Source: Haemophilus sp. C1
Lineage (GTDB): Bacteria > Pseudomonadota > Gammaproteobacteria > Enterobacterales > Pasteurellaceae
Assembly: GCF_001276515.1 (NCBI RefSeq)
Contig: NZ_LDVZ01000007.1
Location: forward strand, 1 to 64,000
DNA length: 64,000 nt
Direction of reading: 5' to 3'
A program made the translations under genes and the position numbers. Under the pieces are notes generated by a model. It was not told the DNA's origin and searched no databases. It saw nothing but the letters and a program-made list of their open reading frames with translations. This document shows, piece by piece, positions 53,688 to 64,000 of this stretch (position 1 is the first letter of the stretch; every line of letters begins with the position of its first letter).

Positions 53688-54409
53688 CTTTTTCCCTCTA
53701 ATAACTCATTTAATAATTGCTGTTGGAGCATCCACAAATTTTCTTGGCTAAGTTCTCGTGGTGCTTTACCTTCAGGTTTTATGACATCGGATAATGCTGA
53801 TTGATTAGGCTGCGGTGAACGTAATACAAAAATACGTTGGCTTAAGCGTAATGCTTCTTGAGGATCATGGGTAACCAATAATACTGATTTATCTTTTAAT
53901 AGTTCATAGGCTAAGTTTTGTAATTGGTAACGACTAATCGCATCAAGGGCAGAGAATGGTTCATCAAGTAAAATTAAATCAGCGTTTTGCATTAATACTC
54001 GAGCGAGCGCCACTCTTTGTTTTTGCCCTCCGGATAATTGAGCACAGTTTTTATGCAGATGTTCTGACATACCAACTTGTTCAAGAACTGCTTTTGCTTG
54101 AAGAGTTGTTTTTTGGGATTTTTTCCCAAATAGTACGTTTTCTAATTGGACGTTATCAACAATTGAAAGCCAAGGATAAAGGGTATCTTTTTGTGGTAAC
54201 CATGCCACTCGAATATTTGGATGAGAGATGATATTGCCTTGGATTTTTGTTTGTATATCAAGCCCTGCAATTAATCTCAAAAGCGTTGATTTACCTACAC
54301 CAGAGCAGCCAAGTAAACTGACCCATTCATTCGGTAAAAGGGTTAAATCAAGATGTTCAAATAGCACTTGCTCTCCAAAAGCAAGACTAAGATCCTGAAT
54401 ATGCACCAT
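53684..54409 (-). CDS. thiZ: Thiamine-pyrimidine ABC transporter, ATPase
   Basis: A 241-residue ABC ATPase with Walker A (GCSGVGKSTLLRLIAGLD), Q-loop (WLPQKDTLYPWLS), signature LSGGQKQRVALARVL, Walker B (LILLDEPFSALD) and H-loop (LLVTHDPQEAL). It is the first gene of the thi operon, 90 bases downstream of the TPP riboswitch. Confidence 0.92.
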   Translation of the reverse strand: MVHIQDLSLAFGEQVLFEHLDLTLLPNEWVSLLGCSGVGKSTLLRLIAGLDIQTKIQGNIISHPNIRVAWLPQKDTLYPWLSIVDNVQLENVLFGKKSQKTTLQAKAVLEQVGMSEHLHKNCAQLSGGQKQRVALARVLMQNADLILLDEPFSALDAISRYQLQNLAYELLKDKSVLLVTHDPQEALRLSQRIFVLRSPQPNQSALSDVIKPEGKAPRELSQENLWMLQQQLLNELLEGKR

Positions 54410-54499
54410 AGCATTAACCTAAGGATCAACGACTAAAGGTAACGATAGAAAAGGAATGAAAATTGGTATGAAGAATGAGAAAGTATTTTGGCATATTAG

Positions 54500-54580
54500 T
54501 TTCCTACGTCAGTGCTAACTGTTTCAGGTTCACGGGTATCATCTCAGCCACTTTGTGGCACCCCGACTAAAAGTAGGAAA
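54500..54580 (-). promoter_or_regulatory. TPP riboswitch (THI element)
   Basis: On the minus strand the conserved blocks run in order: CTACTTTTAGTCGGGGTGCC, a short P3 hairpin (ACAAAGTGGC), TGAGATGATACCCGTGAACC, then TGAAACAGTTAGCACTGACG and TAGGAAA. These are the standard TPP-binding elements. It controls the whole thiZXY-tenA-thiMDE operon; the expression platform lies between 54410 and 54500 and was not resolved. Confidence 0.96.
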
Positions 54581-54667
54581 AATTCTATACTGCAATGAAA
54601 AATAAAACAAGGCTGAATTTTATTGGCTTTGGTTTATGATTTTTTAGAAAAATTAAATTTATAAAAA

Positions 54668-54701
54668 ATGCCTTTCCGATTTTATACTTCGGAAAGGCAT
54701 T
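54668..54701 (-). terminator. Terminator after efp
   Basis: AATGCCTTTCCGA / TCGGAAAGGCATT (54668-54680 with 54689-54701) is followed on the minus strand by TTTTTAT. It separates efp from the thi leader. Confidence 0.88.
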
Positions 54702-54790
54702 GAAATTGAATGCGGTTTATCCATTTTAGATATTTATACTATTTCTGAATAATACCGTAGAAATTAACCGCACTTTTGTCATCTAAATGA

Positions 54791-55357
54791 TTATTTTACG
54801 CGGGAAACATATTCGCCAGAACGAGTATCTACTTTGATTACTTCACCGATTTGAACGAAAAGAGGCACTTTTACTACTGCGCCAGTGCTTAATGTTGCTG
54901 GTTTACCGCCAGTACCTGCTGTATCGCCTTTAAGACCTGGGTCTGTATCGACGATTTCTAATTCAACAAAGTTTGGTGGAGTAACAGTAATTGGCGCACC
55001 ATTCCATAAAGTCACTATACAATCTGCTTGGTCTAATAACCATTTTTCTGCATCGCCTACGGCTTTTGCATCAGCAGAGTATTGTTCAAATGTTTCTGGG
55101 TGCATGAAGTACCAGAATGCATCGTCTTTGTATGAATAAGTTAAGTTAAGATCCATAACATCAGCAGCTTCAACCGAAGTACCAGATTTGAAGTTTACAT
55201 CTAATACTTTGCCTGAAATTAATTTACGAATACGAGTACGAGTGAATGCCTGACCTTTACCTGGTTTTACAAATTCATTTTCAACGATGACACAAGGCTC
55301 GCCGTCTTGCATAAATTTTAGACCTGGTTTGAAATCACTGGTAGTATATGTAGCCAT
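54791..55357 (-). CDS. efp: Translation elongation factor P
   Basis: A 188-residue [24 protein letters not shown], the loop KPGKGQAF with the lysine that receives beta-lysyl modification (K34-equivalent), and the C-terminal [20 protein letters not shown]. It relieves ribosome stalling at polyproline. The divergent neighbour epmB makes the beta-lysine used for its modification. Confidence 0.97.
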   Translation of the reverse strand: MATYTTSDFKPGLKFMQDGEPCVIVENEFVKPGKGQAFTRTRIRKLISGKVLDVNFKSGTSVEAADVMDLNLTYSYKDDAFWYFMHPETFEQYSADAKAVGDAEKWLLDQADCIVTLWNGAPITVTPPNFVELEIVDTDPGLKGDTAGTGGKPATLSTGAVVKVPLFVQIGEVIKVDTRSGEYVSRVK

Positions 55358-55394
55358 ATTTTTAATATCCTAAAAATGAGAGATGGTTTGAAAA

Positions 55395-56411
55395 GTGCGT
55401 ATTCTAACCCAAGAACCCGTCATTAGAGAAGAACAAAATTGGCTCATAATTCTAAAAAATGCCATTTCAGATCCTAAATTGTTGCTAAAAGCCTTAAATT
55501 TACCAGAAGATGATTTTGAGCAATCCATTGCTGCGCGGAAACTTTTTTCGCTCCGTGTGCCACAACCTTTCATTGATAAAATGGAAAAAGGTAATCCGCA
55601 AGATCCGCTTTTTTTGCAAGTGATGTGTTCTGATTTAGAGTTTGTGCAAGCGGAAGGATTTAGCACAGATCCCTTAGAAGAAAAAAATGCCAATGCGGTG
55701 CCAAATATTCTTCATAAATATCAAAACCGCTTGCTCTTTATGGCGAAAGGCGGTTGTGCAGTAAATTGTCGTTATTGTTTTCGCCGACATTTTCCTTACG
55801 ATGAAAACCCAGGAAATAAAAAAAGCTGGCAGCTGGCATTAGATTACATTGCGGCGCATTCTGAAATTGAAGAAGTGATTTTTTCAGGTGGCGATCCTTT
55901 AATGGCGAAAGATCACGAATTGGCTTGGTTAATAAAACATTTGGAAAACATACCGCACTTACAACGTTTGCGTATTCACACCCGTTTGCCTGTTGTGATT
56001 CCGCAACGAATTACCGATGAATTTTGCACTCTATTAGCAGAAACTCGTTTGCAAAAAGTTATGGTGACACACATTAATCATCCGAATGAAATTGATCAAA
56101 TTTTTGCTAATGCGATGCAAAAATTAAAAGCCGTGAATGTCACGCTTTTGAATCAATCTGTTTTGCTAAAAGGCGTGAATGATGATGCGCAAATTCTAAA
56201 AATATTGAGCGATAAACTTTTTCAAACAGGCATTTTGCCTTATTACTTGCATTTTCTGGATAAAGTGCAAGGGGCAAGCCATTTTTTGATTAGCGATATT
56301 GAAGCTATGCAAATCTATAAAACCTTGCAATCTCTGACTTCTGGCTATCTTGTTCCTAAACTTGCACGAGAAATTGCGGGCGAACCAAATAAGACTTTAT
56401 ACGCAGAATAA
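55395..56411 (+). CDS. epmB: EF-P beta-lysylation protein (lysine 2,3-aminomutase)
   Basis: A 338-residue radical-SAM PLP enzyme: CAVNCRYCFRRHFPY carries the CxxxCxxC cluster ligands, then EEVIFSGGDPLMAKDHEL. It converts lysine to (R)-beta-lysine for EF-P. It starts with GTG at 55395. It is divergent from efp with only 37 bases between start codons, so they share a promoter region. The EpmA partner is not in the window. Confidence 0.94.
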   Translation: MRILTQEPVIREEQNWLIILKNAISDPKLLLKALNLPEDDFEQSIAARKLFSLRVPQPFIDKMEKGNPQDPLFLQVMCSDLEFVQAEGFSTDPLEEKNANAVPNILHKYQNRLLFMAKGGCAVNCRYCFRRHFPYDENPGNKKSWQLALDYIAAHSEIEEVIFSGGDPLMAKDHELAWLIKHLENIPHLQRLRIHTRLPVVIPQRITDEFCTLLAETRLQKVMVTHINHPNEIDQIFANAMQKLKAVNVTLLNQSVLLKGVNDDAQILKILSDKLFQTGILPYYLHFLDKVQGASHFLISDIEAMQIYKTLQSLTSGYLVPKLAREIAGEPNKTLYAE

Positions 56412-56503
56412 GATCCGATAAAATACGCCTAATTTTCTCGCCGCACTTTTGGGCTTCTCAATTTTGTGGCTAATTAATAAGAACAAGCATCAGGGGCAAT
56501 CCA

Positions 56504-57835
56504 GTGAATTCTATGGATAAAAATGAACAATCATCTCAAAATGAATTAGATTTAGGGCTTAATCAAGAGCCAATTACACCAAAGAAAACAATTCAGCCAA
56601 GTTCGTTAATTTTAGGTAAAGCAAAAGGGTTATTTGCCAAAAAAAATCACGTGCAAACTAACTTTCAGCAACGTAAAGAACCTACTTTTGGCGATTCATC
56701 AACGCAAGAAAATGATCCTTTAATTCCGAGTGAAAATTTGAAAACAGCACAAGAGCCAGTTCTTCAACCTTCTTTCACAGAAGAAAATATTTCTTCGGTT
56801 GATGAAGAAATCAGTGCTGAAAATAACGCGGATGAACCCGTCGAAAAGGCTGAAAAACCTATTTTAGCCCAACCAGAAAAATGGAAAGTATTACAAGTAT
56901 TACCTGCAAAACATCGCCGTTTGTTTATGGCTATTTTTGTGTTGGTTATTTTATTGATTATTTTCTTTGCATTAAAACCAAGTTCTGACACCGTTGAGTC
57001 TTTCACTCAATCTAACAGTAATGAAATTCCTGTGCAGTTCCAATCGTTAGATCAAAGTCAGCCAGTGGAAACCACGATTTTAGATAATCCTCCTACACAA
57101 AATCAGATGGCGGCAGAGCAAGCTAACCAACCTGAAAATGCGCCAAAAGTAGATGAATCGGCGAATAATATGACGGCTCAAAACCAATCAGTAGAAAATG
57201 CGCCAATGCAACAAAATGTTGTTCAAGCTCCAATTCAAATGCCAAATGAAATGGCTGCGGCATCTGTTATGTCTATGCAAGCAGCTCAAGCGGAACAGCC
57301 TCAAATGCAACCTGCACAAACGCAAGCAGAACAGCCAAAATCAACCGTGACTGTTCAACCGATGAAAAAAACGGTAGAGCCACAAGTTGCGCATAAAGAT
57401 ACCGCGAAAAAAGAAGTGAAAGTGGCGGAGAAAGCACAGGCTCCATCAAAAGCAATGGAACAAAGCGTCGCTAAAACAGCAGGAAAAGCACCGATTGTTG
57501 AAGCCAAACCTGTTCAAGCTAAAAAAGAAAAGAAAGTTCAAATCGTTGATGCAAAACCTGTGAGTAAATCTACAGCCTCTCGCCTTTCTGCAAAAACATT
57601 AACTGTGCCGAAAGGTGTTTCACTGATGCAAGTCTTCCGTGATAATCAACTTAATATTTCCGATGTAAACGCAATGAGCAAAGCGGCAGGGGCGGGCAAT
57701 GTATTAAGTAGCTTTAAATCTGGCGATAAAGTAACGGTATCTGTGAATAATCAAGGGCGAGTAAATGAAATGCGTTTATCCAATGGCGCGCGTTTTGTTC
57801 GTCAATCTGATGGTTCTTATCAATATAAAAAATAA
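56504..57835 (+). CDS. oapA: Opacity-associated protein OapA
   Basis: A 443-residue protein known in Haemophilus for colony opacity and colonisation. It has a cytoplasmic N-terminus with a conserved OapA_N-like block (SSLILGKAKGLFAKK), one membrane span (about residues 143-158, LFMAIFVLVILLIIFF), a long Gln/Ala/Pro/Lys-rich low-complexity region, and a C-terminal LysM-like OapA domain (about 358-443; LTVPKGVSLMQVFRDNQLN). AGGGG 8 bases before the GTG at 56504 supports that start over an ATG three codons later. Confidence 0.93.
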   Translation: MNSMDKNEQSSQNELDLGLNQEPITPKKTIQPSSLILGKAKGLFAKKNHVQTNFQQRKEPTFGDSSTQENDPLIPSENLKTAQEPVLQPSFTEENISSVDEEISAENNADEPVEKAEKPILAQPEKWKVLQVLPAKHRRLFMAIFVLVILLIIFFALKPSSDTVESFTQSNSNEIPVQFQSLDQSQPVETTILDNPPTQNQMAAEQANQPENAPKVDESANNMTAQNQSVENAPMQQNVVQAPIQMPNEMAAASVMSMQAAQAEQPQMQPAQTQAEQPKSTVTVQPMKKTVEPQVAHKDTAKKEVKVAEKAQAPSKAMEQSVAKTAGKAPIVEAKPVQAKKEKKVQIVDAKPVSKSTASRLSAKTLTVPKGVSLMQVFRDNQLNISDVNAMSKAAGAGNVLSSFKSGDKVTVSVNNQGRVNEMRLSNGARFVRQSDGSYQYKK

Positions 57836-57894
57836 TTTTTTTGGCGAGTAATCGCCTTTTTTTCTTTTTAAGTTCTTTTCTCAAGGTAGGATTT

Positions 57895-58299
57895 ATGTTG
57901 AAAAAAACATCTCTTATTTTTACCGCACTTTTGCTGGCTGGCTGTACGCAAAATACGAATGTGACAACCCCCCAAGCGCAAAAAATGCAAGTAGAAAAAG
58001 TGGATAAAGCCTTACAAAAAGGCGAAGCTGACCGATATTTATGTCAAGATGATAAAGTTGTTCGTGTTGTACACGCCACGCATAAAAAATACAAAAAAAA
58101 TTTGCATTATGTCACTGTTACTTTTCAAGGCGTATCAGAAAAACTAACCTTAATGATTTCTGAACGTGGTAAAAATTACGCCAATATTCGTTGGATGTGG
58201 CAAGAGCGTGACGATTTTAGTACTCTAAAAACAAATCTTGGCGAAATTTTAGCGGCGCAATGTGTGTCACAAACAAGTGAACGCTTATCTGGACAATAA
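57895..58299 (+). CDS. oapB: Opacity-associated lipoprotein OapB
   Basis: A 134-residue lipoprotein: [17 protein letters not shown] with the lipobox LAGC, then a compact beta-rich domain ([20 protein letters not shown]). An uptake signal encodes TAL of the signal peptide. It follows oapA by 59 bases; in H. influenzae oapB is needed for OapA-dependent opacity. The start at 57895 (AAGGTAGG upstream) is preferred over the earlier TTG. Confidence 0.92.
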   Translation: MLKKTSLIFTALLLAGCTQNTNVTTPQAQKMQVEKVDKALQKGEADRYLCQDDKVVRVVHATHKKYKKNLHYVTVTFQGVSEKLTLMISERGKNYANIRWMWQERDDFSTLKTNLGEILAAQCVSQTSERLSGQ

Positions 58300-58301
58300 T
58301 C

Positions 58302-59012
58302 GTGCAAAGCGAACTTCAACGTGGTTTTGTTTTGCATCGCCGCCCTTACAGTGAAACGAGCTTATTGGTGGATTTATTCACTGAAGAAAGTGGGCGTTTA
58401 ACAGTCATTGCAAAAGGGGCGCGCGCAAAGCGTTCATCTTGGAAATCGGTCTTGCAACCTTTCACACCTTTATTGTTGCGTTGGACGGGAAAAAGCGCAT
58501 TGAAAACCCTTACCAAAGCTGAACCTGCCGCAATTACACTGCCTTTACAACAAATCGCCCTTTATAGTGGATTTTATGTAAATGAATTACTCACTCGTGT
58601 TATTGAGTCTGAAACGCCTAATCCTGCGCTTTTTCAACATTATTTAAAATGCTTAACAGGCTTGGCAACGGAAACCAACGTTGAACCAACGTTGCGTCTT
58701 TTTGAATTTCAACTTTTACAAATTCTTGGTTACGGCGTGGATTTTCTCCATTGTGCAGGGTCTGGCGAGCCAGTGGATTGCACAATGACATATCGTTATC
58801 GTGAGGAAAAAGGTTTCATCGCGTCTTTAGTGAAAGATAATCTCACTTTTTACGGCAGAGATTTGTTAGCCTTTGAAGCCCTCGATTTTTCTGATGATAC
58901 GGTACGTCAAGCAGCAAAACGTTTTACTCGTATTGCGCTGAAACCTTATCTTGGCGATAAACCGTTGAAAAGCCGGGAATTATTCACTCAAAATATTTTA
59001 CTTCTAAAATAA
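58302..59012 (+). CDS. recO: DNA repair protein RecO
   Basis: A 236-residue RecO with an N-terminal OB-fold ([39 protein letters not shown]) and a helical C-terminal domain. It loads RecA together with RecR. It starts with GTG two bases after the oapB stop. Its stop overlaps the rlmD start. Confidence 0.93.
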   Translation: MQSELQRGFVLHRRPYSETSLLVDLFTEESGRLTVIAKGARAKRSSWKSVLQPFTPLLLRWTGKSALKTLTKAEPAAITLPLQQIALYSGFYVNELLTRVIESETPNPALFQHYLKCLTGLATETNVEPTLRLFEFQLLQILGYGVDFLHCAGSGEPVDCTMTYRYREEKGFIASLVKDNLTFYGRDLLAFEALDFSDDTVRQAAKRFTRIALKPYLGDKPLKSRELFTQNILLLK

Positions 59013-60328
59013 TGGTTCTTCTTTATACCCCAAAGCAAAAAACAAAAAATGTTCAAACCATTACGGCGGATATTCTTGATTTAGATTATCAAGGTTTAGG
59101 CGTGGCGAAAATTAATGGTAAAACTTGGTTTATTGAAAATGCACTTCCACACGAAAAAGTGGAATGTCGTATTTTGGAAGATAAACGCCAATATGGACAC
59201 GCCATTGTAAAAAAATGGCGAGTAAAAAGCCCTGAACGTTTAGCACCAAAATGTACTTATTTTATGCATTGTGGGGGTTGCCAAGGACAGCATATTCCTA
59301 TTGAAATGCAGAGGAAAGCGAAAGAATCCGCATTGTTTAAACGATTAAGCAAATTACAGTCAGAACCTATTTCATTCCAACCTATGATTTGTGGCGATGC
59401 TTGGGCATATCGCCGTCGTGTGCGTTTGAGTTTATGGTTTAACCCAAACACAAAACAAATCGACATGGGCTTTCGTCAGAAAAATACCAATGATTTAGTT
59501 ACCGTTCAATCTTGTGAAGTGGCAGAGCCTGCAATCAATCATTTACTGCCTAAATTAACCGCACTTTTAGAACAATTTTCTGCACCGAAACAGTTGGGGC
59601 ATATTGAACTTGTAGCTGCTGATAATGGCGTTGCAATGTTGTTACGTTACACCAAAAAACTTTCGGAAATTGACCGCACTTTATTGCTTAAATTTGCTGA
59701 ACAAGAAAAGTTAATGCTGTTTTTACAAAGTGATGAAGGCATTGAACAAATCCATGGCGATTCACCTTATTATCAATTTTCTGATGGCATAAAATTACAT
59801 TTTGATATTCGTGATTTTATCCAAGTAAATCGTGCATTAAATGAACGTATGGTAAATACCGCGTTGGATTGGCTTGAATTGAACCAACGGGATTGCGTGT
59901 TAGATTTATTTTGCGGCATGGGAAATTTTACGCTTCCTCTCGCGAAACGCGTGAAAAGTGCGGTAGGAATTGAAGGCGTTTTTGAAATGGTCCAAAAAGC
60001 GGAGCAAAATGCCGCAAGAAACCAAATCAAGAATATTGAATTTTTCCAAGCCGATCTTGACCAATCCTTTGTTGAACAACCTTGGGCACGTCAGTCGTTC
60101 AATAAAATTTTGCTTGATCCTCCACGTAGTGGCGCAGCTTTCGCGTTAAATGCTTTGTGCGAGTTGAAAGCAGAGAAAATTTTATATGTGTCCTGTAATC
60201 CCGCAACATTAGTGCGTGATGCGGAAATTTTACGTAATTTTGGCTACAAGATTGAAAAAAGTGCGGTGATAGATATGTTCCCTCATACGGGGCATTTGGA
60301 ATCGATAACGTTATTCACTACAAAATAA
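59012..60328 (+). CDS. rlmD: 23S rRNA (uracil1939-C5)-methyltransferase
   Basis: A 438-residue enzyme: N-terminal TRAM domain (DLDYQGLGVAKINGKTWFIENALP as one block), 4Fe-4S ligands in CTYFMHCGGCQGQ, and a SAM methyltransferase domain with VLDLFCGMGNFTLPLA, LDPPRSGA and VSCNPATLVRD (catalytic Cys). It overlaps recO by one base. Confidence 0.95.
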   Translation: MVLLYTPKQKTKNVQTITADILDLDYQGLGVAKINGKTWFIENALPHEKVECRILEDKRQYGHAIVKKWRVKSPERLAPKCTYFMHCGGCQGQHIPIEMQRKAKESALFKRLSKLQSEPISFQPMICGDAWAYRRRVRLSLWFNPNTKQIDMGFRQKNTNDLVTVQSCEVAEPAINHLLPKLTALLEQFSAPKQLGHIELVAADNGVAMLLRYTKKLSEIDRTLLLKFAEQEKLMLFLQSDEGIEQIHGDSPYYQFSDGIKLHFDIRDFIQVNRALNERMVNTALDWLELNQRDCVLDLFCGMGNFTLPLAKRVKSAVGIEGVFEMVQKAEQNAARNQIKNIEFFQADLDQSFVEQPWARQSFNKILLDPPRSGAAFALNALCELKAEKILYVSCNPATLVRDAEILRNFGYKIEKSAVIDMFPHTGHLESITLFTTK

Positions 60329-60404
60329 CTCGGTTATTCGGTACAATATCCACCCAAATAAAAGCGACAGGAAGTTGCTTGCTCTTCATCAATAAGGGGG
60401 TGTT

Positions 60405-62636
60405 ATGGTTGCTGTTCGTGGTTCTCATTTGTTAAATCCGCAGGATTTTGTGATTGAACAATGGTGCGCTGGCTTAAAACTGGCAGAACAAACAGAAAAA
60501 AGTTTGATCGATGCGTGGTATTACGCACGTGACTTAATGAGCACCCATCCCGATGAAATGAAGAATGCGACTTTGATGCTCCAGTCTGGCGTGGAAATGG
60601 TAGAAATTTTGCACGAACTTAATATGGATGCGGAAACATTGCTTACTGCAATGTTGTTTCCTGTGGTTGCAAATAAATTAACCGATTGGGAAAGCCTAAA
60701 AGAAAAATTTGGTGCGAAAATCACTAAATTGCTCAAAGGCGTGTTGGAAATGGATAACATCCGTCAACTCAATGCCAGCCATTCCGCTAACGCATTACAA
60801 GTGGATAATGTTCGCCGTATGTTGTTAGCGATGGTGGACGATTTCCGCTGCGTAATCATTAAACTTGCCGAACGTATTACTTTCTTGCGTGATGCAGAGC
60901 ATCGTTGCGCCGAAGAAGATAAAGTCCTTGCCGCCAAAGAATGTTCTTATATTTATGCCCCTCTTGCCAATCGTCTTGGGATTGGTCAGTTGAAATGGGA
61001 GTTAGAAGATTACTGCTTCCGTTATCTCCATCCTGAACAATATCGCGCTATTGCTAAATTATTGCAGGAACGTCGTCTTGATCGTGAACATTACATTGCT
61101 GATTTCGTTAGCGAGTTGAGCGGTTATTTACGTGAAAGTATCGAGCAAGTGGAAGTCTATGGTCGTCCGAAACATATTTACAGCATTTGGCGCAAAATGC
61201 AGAAAAAGCATCTTGAGTTTAGCGGTTTATATGATGTCAGAGCGGTCAGAATTATCGTGCAAAAATTGCAAGATTGTTACACCGCACTTGGGATTGTTCA
61301 TACTCAATTTAAACACTTACCCAAAGAATTTGACGATTATGTGGCGAACCCGAAACCGAACGGTTATCAATCTATTCATACTGTTGTTTTGGGTAAAGGC
61401 GGCAAGCCAATTGAAGTGCAAATTCGAACCCAACAAATGCACGATGATGCAGAGTTGGGGGTGGCTGCACACTGGAAATATAAAGAGGGCAATACAGGCA
61501 GTATGTCTGCCTACGAAGAAAAAATTGCGTGGTTGCGTAAATTGCTAGCTTGGCAAGATGATATTACGGATTCTGGCGAAGTGATGGCTGAGTTACGCAG
61601 TCAAGTATTTGATGATCGTGTCTATGTGTTTACGCCAAAAGGCGAAGTGGTGGATTTGCCAACGGGATCTACACCATTAGATTTTGCTTATGCAATTCAT
61701 AGTGAAATTGGTCATCGCTGCATCGGGGCAAAAGTGGCAGGGCGTATTGTGCCATTTACCTATCAGCTACAAATGGGCGATCAAATCGATATTATTACCC
61801 AGAAAAATCCGAACCCGAGCCGTGACTGGCTAAACCCAAATTTAGGATTTACCCATACGTCAAAATCTCGCGCCAAAATCCAAGCGTGGTTTAAAAAACA
61901 AGATCGCGATAAAAATATTCCAGCGGGTAAAGAATTACTCGATAATGAACTCACGCGTTTAAATTTAAGCATTAAGCAAATAGAGCCTTATGCGTTACCA
62001 CGCTATAACTTGAAAAATTTGGACGATCTTTATGCGGGCATTGGCAGTGGCGATATTCGTTTAAATAACTTAATCAATTTCTTGCAAAGTAAATTGATTA
62101 AAGTGACCGCTGAAGAAGCTGATCAAGAAATTTTACGTCATGTTGCTAACAAAAGTGCGGTGAATTCTCAGCAGAAATCTGAAAAGAACAATGGCTACGT
62201 GATTGTGGAAGGCGTGGGCAATCTTATGCATCATATTGCACGTTGCTGCCAGCCGATACCGGGCGATGCGATTGTTGGCTATATCACAATGGGGCGTGGT
62301 ATTTCTATTCACCGAGCGGATTGCGAACAGTTCTTGGATTTACAAACAGCTCATCCAGAACGCGTGGTGGAATCTATTTGGGGCGAAAATTACGCAAGTG
62401 GTTTCCATATTAATATCCGTATTGTGGCAGGCGATCGCAATGGCTTATTGCGTGATATTACGACGGTTCTAGCAAATGAAAAAATTAGCGTATTAGGGGT
62501 GTCAAGCCGTGCTGATACCAAAAAACAGCTTGCTACCATTGATATGGAAATTGAACTCCATAATGTTGAAAGTTTGAGTAAAATATTGGCTCGATTAGCA
62601 AAATTAGATGACGTTATCGAGGCGAAACGTTTATAA
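60405..62636 (+). CDS. relA: GTP pyrophosphokinase RelA
   Basis: A 743-residue (p)ppGpp synthetase. The N-terminal hydrolase region lacks the H-D motif (LLTAMLFPVVANKLTDW in its place), as expected for monofunctional RelA. It has a synthetase domain (GLYDVRAVRIIVQKLQDCY; NPKPNGYQSIHTVV), a TGS domain (VYVFTPKGEVVDLPTGSTPLDFAY) and a C-terminal ACT domain. It is followed after 14 bases by dgkA. Confidence 0.96.
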   Translation: MVAVRGSHLLNPQDFVIEQWCAGLKLAEQTEKSLIDAWYYARDLMSTHPDEMKNATLMLQSGVEMVEILHELNMDAETLLTAMLFPVVANKLTDWESLKEKFGAKITKLLKGVLEMDNIRQLNASHSANALQVDNVRRMLLAMVDDFRCVIIKLAERITFLRDAEHRCAEEDKVLAAKECSYIYAPLANRLGIGQLKWELEDYCFRYLHPEQYRAIAKLLQERRLDREHYIADFVSELSGYLRESIEQVEVYGRPKHIYSIWRKMQKKHLEFSGLYDVRAVRIIVQKLQDCYTALGIVHTQFKHLPKEFDDYVANPKPNGYQSIHTVVLGKGGKPIEVQIRTQQMHDDAELGVAAHWKYKEGNTGSMSAYEEKIAWLRKLLAWQDDITDSGEVMAELRSQVFDDRVYVFTPKGEVVDLPTGSTPLDFAYAIHSEIGHRCIGAKVAGRIVPFTYQLQMGDQIDIITQKNPNPSRDWLNPNLGFTHTSKSRAKIQAWFKKQDRDKNIPAGKELLDNELTRLNLSIKQIEPYALPRYNLKNLDDLYAGIGSGDIRLNNLINFLQSKLIKVTAEEADQEILRHVANKSAVNSQQKSEKNNGYVIVEGVGNLMHHIARCCQPIPGDAIVGYITMGRGISIHRADCEQFLDLQTAHPERVVESIWGENYASGFHINIRIVAGDRNGLLRDITTVLANEKISVLGVSSRADTKKQLATIDMEIELHNVESLSKILARLAKLDDVIEAKRL

Positions 62637-62650
62637 AAATAGGAAAATTT

Positions 62651-63007
62651 ATGTATAAAACAACGGGGCTAACCCATTTAATCAATTCCACTAAATATTC
62701 ATTACAAGGCTTAAAAAGTGCGTTTAAGAATGAAACGGCCTTTCGCCAAGAGTGTTTTCTTGCCTGCATTTTAATTCCTCTTGCTTTCTTTTTAGGCGAA
62801 ACAAAAATTGAAATTATCTTGATGATTTCTTCTGTTTTGCTTGTGATGGCGTTAGAACTTTTAAACAGTGCGGTGGAAGCTGTAGTTGATCGTATTGGTA
62901 CAGAACGCCACGAACTTTCAGGGCGTGCGAAAGATCAAGGTTCTGCATCGGTATTTATTGCCCTTTGTATTGTCGGTATCGTTTGGGGCGGAATTTTATT
63001 CTTCTAG
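62651..63007 (+). CDS. dgkA: Diacylglycerol kinase
   Basis: A 118-residue inner-membrane kinase with three spans: GLKSAFKNETAFRQECFLA, then MALELLNSAVEAVVDRIG with the signature E-x-x-N-S-A-x-E-x-x-x-D. It recycles diacylglycerol. Inverted uptake signals (63016-63043) follow it. Confidence 0.95.
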   Translation: MYKTTGLTHLINSTKYSLQGLKSAFKNETAFRQECFLACILIPLAFFLGETKIEIILMISSVLLVMALELLNSAVEAVVDRIGTERHELSGRAKDQGSASVFIALCIVGIVWGGILFF

Positions 63008-63015
63008 CCCTTCAA

Positions 63016-63043
63016 AAGTGCGGTAAGTTTTTACCGCATTTTT
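63016..63043. terminator. Inverted uptake-signal terminator after dgkA
   Basis: AAAAGTGCGGTAA and TTACCGCATTTTT face each other with a short loop. One arm has lost the exact uptake core, but the stem is kept. Confidence 0.7.
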
Positions 63044-63089
63044 GATTTATTCAATCACGTCAAAATCATTTATAAAAATAAGGAAAAAT

Positions 63090-64000
<911 letters not shown>

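Noticed and set aside
56504..57835. Low-complexity region of oapA as a repeat-driven phase-variable tract
   Set aside because: The Gln/Ala/Lys-rich stretch has no simple tandem DNA repeat of the Haemophilus tetranucleotide kind.

Overview
The window looks like chromosome of a Haemophilus species of the H. influenzae / H. haemolyticus group. The DNA is AT-rich. The 9-base uptake-signal core AAGTGCGGT (or ACCGCACTT) recurs throughout, inside genes and as inverted pairs after genes. The opacity genes oapA and oapB are present. From memory, each chromosomal block matches H. influenzae Rd genes, but the blocks are joined in a different order than in Rd.

Layout. Positions 1-146 hold the end of tRNA-Asp and a complete tRNA-Trp. 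Positions 102-32968 are a P2/HP1-type (Peduovirinae-like) prophage integrated in tRNA-Trp and bounded by an identical 51-bp repeat. Reading inward from the left end, the minus strand carries int, an excisionase-like gene, a MazG-like gene, replication gene A, several small early genes and an Ogr-type late activator. A divergent switch follows: a ribbon-helix-helix gene on the minus strand and an HTH repressor on the plus strand. Downstream of the repressor is a plus-strand accessory block of small proteins (7.5-9.8 kb). The late genes follow the P2 set: D, U, E/E', FII, FI, then G, H, I, J, W, V, then T, then S, R, lysis genes, X, L, M, N, O on the minus strand, with P and Q divergent on the plus strand.

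Three matching TGT-N13-ACA dyads sit where P2 has its late promoters: upstream of FI, upstream of V, and between O and P, where one site can serve both directions. The prophage is probably defective. Genes D and FII have in-frame TAA codons, and T and the large terminase P are frameshifted. Accessory cassettes sit among the late genes; the clearest is a two-gene unit with its own promoter and terminators between T and V.

From 33 kb on the window is chromosomal: anmK-murQ (cell-wall recycling), yibQ-envC, gpmA, rpmE, mutY-yggX-mltC, then tRNA-Phe and tRNA-Asn. Next comes a 1-kb relic region with an integrase fragment and a transposase fragment. After it are dsbB-nhaB, fadR, rsmE-yqgE-ruvX and trhP. 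A seven-gene thiamine salvage and transport operon under a TPP riboswitch follows, then efp with the divergent epmB, then oapA-oapB-recO-rlmD-relA-dgkA-mog and the start of glnB.
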